From contig JAJEKV010000002.1 of assembly GCA_021234155.1 (NCBI GenBank), positions 38,555,841-38,619,840 on the forward strand: a DNA stretch of 64,000 nt, read 5' to 3'. The notes under the pieces are model-generated. The model searched no databases. It was not told the origin of the DNA and saw only the letters and a program-made list of their open reading frames with translations. Shown here piece after piece: positions 60,009-64,000 of this stretch. Positions within the stretch are counted from its first letter, which is position 1; each line of letters opens with the position of its first letter. Origin of the DNA: Isoetes taiwanensis (taxonomy: Eukaryota > Streptophyta > Lycopodiopsida > Isoetales > Isoetaceae). Both the position numbers and the translations under genes were made by a program.

Positions 60009-60686
60009 CAGTATCAAAAACTGGCAAACAGCACAAGAACAATCCTGCGCAGAAGCTGCAAAATCGTCACGATAATCATCATTTTGACACTATCAATCAT
60101 GCACAACAGGGTTTCAACCAAATCCTACATAGAATCATGTCTTTCAGCTGATAAATGCAATGCCATTTTGAGCTATGAGCTGAAAAAGGCCATGAAAGTA
60201 AGCCAAATAGGGTATTTATTCTCAGTAGATGTTAGAACTGTGCTAGGAGCCAATAGCTAGGATTTCAACACATTTGATCAAGGAGAAACAGTCATAGAAC
60301 AAAATCAATTGATCAACATACCAATTTCTTGCAGCTGTGAACAGGGCATTCGAAAAGCAAGCTCTGGTACATACAAAGCGAAAGATATGGACACTCTACT
60401 CAGCATCGCATCAGACATATACGGTGGATTAGTCAGCGCACAACAGATTGCGCAGGCTAATAATCTGTCTACACATGATAGTCTTGTTTCAGGGCAAAAT
60501 GTGACAATTCCGTTCCCATGTGCTTGCCAAAACAATAGGTTCAAAGGGCGGCGTGCAAATTTTCTTCCCTATACAATCCAAGCTGCTGATTCTCTGAACA
60601 TAGCTTCAACGACCCTGCTCATTTCGCCGAAGGAATTCCAGATCTTTTCTGCCTGCCTCTGTTCCGCTTCAGCTTCTCAAAAATAG
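60009..60686 (+). pseudogene. LysM extracellular (chitin-receptor-like) protein, copy 2
   Basis: A hydrophobic leader (IVTIIIILTLSI) is followed by DKCNAILSYEL and VSQIGYLFSVDVRTVLGANS, a first LysM; then the CxC pair in IPISCSC, a second LysM (YKAKDMDTLLSIASDIYGG), CxC in FPCAC, and the start of a third LysM (YTIQAADSLNIAS). Three LysMs separated by CxC motifs is the ectodomain plan of plant LYM/CEBiP and LysM receptor kinases, which bind chitin or peptidoglycan oligomers at the cell surface. An in-frame TAG at 60,258-60,260 lies between LysM1 and the first CxC; both large copies have TAG there. No upstream ATG, GPI signal or kinase is visible. Confidence 0.75.
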
Positions 60687-61079
60687 TAAACGGGGCTCAG
60701 CATGTTCGAATCCTGCAGCATTGTATTGCTTTCGATTCTTGCCTTCTTTCTTCCTAACCCTAAAATAATCCTAAAACATGATGGCACGATGCTTGCATGC
60801 AAAACTCTGAAAATGGCAACTAAAATAAAAAGAGGGCTTTTGTTGTGAGCCCTTGGATGTTGGACCATTGAAAAAAAAAAAGCTAAATCAACGACTAAGA
60901 AATGGTGCACTCTAGATGTACGCATTAGTACATCCATTCGAATACGCCATGAAATCTTAGGAAAACCTTTGTGAAAAGCATACAAAAACACAAAGAAAAC
61001 CCCCTGTTATTATGCTACATATTCTAAAAGTGAGCACTATCAGCCAGTGTCTCAAACTGCTATCTAAATGCTGCAACAT

Positions 61080-61365
61080 CTATTTCTGCTTTTTTCCATC
61101 CTGAAATTAGATCCATACAACCCTGAGTATGGGATATAAAAGAGGTTAGGAAAACAATTGGTAATACTTGTTTGTGACAGCCTCTTCAACAACCTTTGCA
61201 TGCTATTTTAATGCCATTTCTTTAGATATAAATTCAGAAATGGAAGCTGATAATTTTTCGTTTAGGATCTTGTTCTTGTCTTTTGCCTGGAGCCACGTGC
61301 TATCGCTTCTTCAGACATCCGAATGTGCTCTGCCAAGAGTTTGGATAGTCCCTATAGGAGACAAT
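61080..61365 (-). pseudogene. FPP exon fragment, copy 2
   Basis: Here the first block reads better (LLAEHIRMSEEAIARGS), but the second has changes including a premature stop (codon for VKQ altered). Over about 61,095-61,260 this copy differs from copy 1 by many C-to-T or G-to-A substitutions, unlike the surrounding near-identity. That makes it one of the few places where the two copies seem truly diverged. Confidence 0.5.
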
Positions 61366-61524
61366 AACAACAGTGAGATCCTTAGAACAGTTTTAACAGG
61401 AAGATTAATTGTGCTCACATCATCATAGTCTTTTTCGAAGACTTCCTCCTCCAAGGCCAGCTCTTTCGATCCATGCTTCTACCTTAACCTGCTAGGACAT
61501 TAACATTCTTTGATATGTTCGCGA

Positions 61525-63485
61525 GTTCAGCATTGGAACAGATAGTCGGGACGAGGAAATAGACTCAGACCACCAGCCCCTGTTCCTGCATATAGACTGG
61601 CAGGCCACCCGCGCGACCATTGCCTCGGCACCCCATGTGCCACGGCTGCGCCTGGATTATGATCGTGCAGAGACCTATGTCCAGATGCTTGAGCATGATC
61701 AGGAGACAATACTGCAGCTTCTCACACTTCAGCAGCAGATTGCCCACCTGACTCAGCTCCTTCTGATGGCCGATGACAGGTGCTTCCGGAGAAGCCACTC
61801 ACAGAGGCCCTCGGAAGCTACCACCTTCCCCCACAACCGCTGGTTTGATGACGAATGTAGGGAGATGAAATGCTGGCTTCGACAAGTCATTGACCCCACC
61901 ATCCGCCCACAGGCCATCAGTCAATACCGCTCTTTTCTCAAGACCAAGAAAGCCAGATACCTCGTAGAACACCAGCAACAAATGTTCGGTCTTCTAGATC
62001 GTCACCCCAGGACATTCTGGAGAAGGGTATTGAGCAAGCCCGCACAATCCACAGGAAATATCACTTCGGAGCAATGGGTACAATACTTACAGTAGCTTTA
62101 TGATCCATTGGGGGACTGGGCAGCAGTACCTCCGCAGATGGGCCTAGCGCTGATCATTACAGAGGAGGATGTCACAATGGGCTTACAACGCCTCGCTAAT
62201 GGGAAGGCAGCAGATCTGGATGGCACGCAGGCAGAACTTCTCAAGTGGGATGGGCCCCCAATGGTGTCTGTCCTCACGACACTATTCAATAAGGCATTGC
62301 AAGAAGGCTTCTCTCATCAGTGGACTACTAGTAGAGTTGTGCCCATATACAAGACAGATGACCCTCACTACCCAACCAACTATCGCACCATCATGGTCAG
62401 CTCTCTCTTTGCAAAATTGTTGGCTAGTATCCTCGAGTAGCGACTGACAATATGGGCAGAGGACGCAGAGATGCGGGTTCTGACACAGGAAGGCTTCCGA
62501 CCTAGGCATTCCACCATTGACCATATCCTCACTTTGTGAACACTAATTGAGAATAGCAGGAATCGCCGACAAAATCTGTGCTGTTGTTTCGTTGATTTTG
62601 CAAAGGCTTTCGACACAGTACGCCAGGACAAGTTGTGGGACAGATTGAGGCAACTGGGGACCCCCATCGACTTGCAAAATGCAATATACGGGCTATACGA
62701 GGCATGCTCAGGCGGTCTCACACCATCAGGGCAGCCTGTCGTCAGTAGTATTGGAGTGTGCCAGTGTTGCCCTCTCTCTCCGACACTCTTTGGCCTATAC
62801 ATTGATCAACTGAAAGATTGGCTTGCTGAGCACGGAGGAGGGGGTGCTCAACTTATGCACCACATTATTCGGCAACTCATATATGCTGACGACATTGATT
62901 TTCTAGCCTATACCCCAGAAGACATGCAACGAGAGTTCACTGTCGGTTCACTGGCATGAGAGTTAACTTAGCCAAAACTAGAGTGCTTCTAGTTCCATCA
63001 TCCCGTCAGCCAAGGCTCCCCTCATTCACTTACCAAGGACAAGACGTAGAGGTAGCTTCATCCTATAAGTATTTAGAGATCGAGTTTTCTACTACCACCC
63101 ACTGGGATGCTTCCATCAAGTTGTGTGTCACAGCAGGATGGAAAGCACTATATGCCATGCAGAGCAATAGCCACAGGGCAGAGTTGTATGCCCGGGGCCA
63201 CCAGTCACACATGTTCAGGGACTTGGTCGAGCCGGTTCTCTTGTAGGGGGTAGAGGTGTGGGGTCCGGTGGTATCCCTCACCACCTGGAATGACCTGGAG
63301 CAGGTACACAAGGCCTTCTTAGCACGAGCACTTGGGGTGAAATCCACAGTTCCATATCAGATCCTGCTATAGGAGACGGGTTTTCTACCCCTTCAAAGGG
63401 CTGCGCTGGAACACCATATCATTTACTTTCAGAAGGTAGTTAGTATGGGTGATGCCCGATTGCCCAACCTTGCATTTTCACACTA
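61525..63485 (+). pseudogene. 5'-truncated non-LTR retrotransposon ORF2, copy 2
   Basis: Better preserved copy. The open frame starts inside the endonuclease C-terminus, with the SDHQP motif that ends APE-type LINE endonucleases (about 61,566-61,580). It continues for about 180 codons (PHVPRLRLDYDRAETY, FDDECREMK, FWRRVLSKP), then RT with GVCQCCPLSP (normally RQGCPLSP) and YADD at 62,882. The same TAG stop as copy 1 is at 62,438-62,440, and a private TGA at 62,537-62,539 where copy 1 has CGA. The element can encode nothing active. Confidence 0.82.
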
Positions 63486-63504
63486 GAATAGTCCTTTGTG
63501 CCGA

Positions 63505-63966
63505 GTTCAGTGGAATCTGAAACTAAAATCATCGATTCTTGGCTTCAGGAATTTGTTGGAAACAAAGAAATTGCAGTTCTGGCATATTCAGTGTGCATTG
63601 TGATTGGACGGATGTGAAAATTCTGTATTCTGAGCAATGAATTCTTTTTGTAACTCGGAATGCTGTAACCCGGAATGGTTTTCATGCATATTGTGTCTTG
63701 AATTTATGCAATTTGGCTTCGAATTTGGCTTTCCATCCTCTTAATCATAGATAGATCCCCTATTTTTCCTCTTCCTTGTCTTGCCATTGTCTTTTGATAT
63801 TCTCTCCTGCGCCGCACCTATTTTCCTCGTGCTTTTGTAGTTTTCCCTTGGTTCTTTTGTTATGGAATTTAAAAGAGAGGACGACCCTAAATTTTTATAC
63901 TTTCTTCATGCTTTTGCTGATCTTGTGCCCTCTGATCGTCCTAAACTTCTTCAACAGTTAAGATCT
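63505..63966 (+). mobile_element. Old L1 LINE, 5' part, repeat copy 2
   Basis: Counterpart of 13,790-14,263. The upstream ORF words (GNKE, CDWTDV) and ORF1 start at 63,862 (MEFKREDDPKFLYFLHAF) are clearer here than in copy 1. It is followed by the same target-site duplication and poly-T. Confidence 0.75.
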
Positions 63967-64000
63967 TTTTTTTTTTTTTTTTTTTTGGAGAGTAAGGGTA
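63967..64000 (-). mobile_element. Younger L1 LINE, repeat copy 2 (cut by window end)
   Basis: Poly-T followed by GAGAGTAAGGGTA, identical to the left end of the LINE at 14,264. It shows that the second repeat copy also carries the LINE insertion. Confidence 0.85.

Larger units (their letters stand above)
49688..64000 (+). repeat. Long direct repeat, copy 2 (runs off the window)
   Basis: Second copy of bases 1-14,283. It is less damaged in the LysM gene and the reverse transcriptase (longer open frames), but more damaged in exon 1 of the unknown multi-exon gene, so neither copy is uniformly better. It ends at 64,000 just inside the younger LINE (poly-T from about 63,967), so its true right edge is not visible. 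The left edge at 49,688 directly follows a T-rich degenerate repeat. Confidence 0.95.

Noticed and set aside
1-64000. tRNA, rRNA, snoRNA genes
   Set aside because: No cloverleaf, rRNA core or box motif recognised on either strand by reading; a covariance-model search was not possible.

Overview
The window looks like nuclear DNA of a land plant with a large, transposon-rich genome. The evidence is plant-type families (LysM receptor-like protein, filament-like plant protein, PPR relic), L1-type LINEs with a cysteine/histidine C-terminal finger, and Ty3/gypsy elements of the Athila/Tat kind. A seedless plant (fern, lycophyte) is my guess, not something the sequence proves. I recognised no tRNA, rRNA or CRISPR array.

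Layout. Bases 1-14,283 are repeated in direct orientation at 49,688-64,000, where the window ends inside the second copy. The repeat carries, in order: intergenic DNA with a weak ORF; a large multi-exon gene of unknown function (4,982-8,707 and 54,682-58,400) with features suggestive of a transposase; a short spliced gene; a LysM-protein fragment; a filament-like plant protein fragment on the minus strand; a 5'-truncated non-LTR reverse transcriptase; and the first part of an old plus-strand L1 LINE. That LINE is interrupted by a younger minus-strand LINE of the same family, full length in layout (about 14,264-22,126), flanked by TTAAGATCTT on both sides. The older LINE resumes at 22,127.

From 23,135 to 46,780 lies a Ty3/gypsy complex on the minus strand: two successive gag-pol bodies, an extra coding region between integrase and 3' LTR, and three LTR pieces. 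The left body holds a nested 3.1-kb non-autonomous LTR element (26,808-29,928). The join between the bodies (35,935-35,950) matches the end of the Oxford Nanopore ligation adapter, so this junction is probably an assembly or read chimera. From 46,781 to 49,687 come a PPR relic, a LINE C-terminal scrap and a T-rich degenerate repeat.

Sequence quality matters for every gene here. Where two copies can be compared, differences concentrate at CAG/CTG trinucleotides in both directions, as expected if methylated CHG sites were mis-called in long reads. Most frameshifts should therefore not be read as biology. Some lesions are shared by both copies (a 10-bp tandem duplication in the unknown gene, TAG stops in the reverse transcriptase) and are more likely real. 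The most interesting biological content is the unknown multi-exon gene with a 27-nt microexon, and an L1 family with a conserved small ORF upstream of ORF1.
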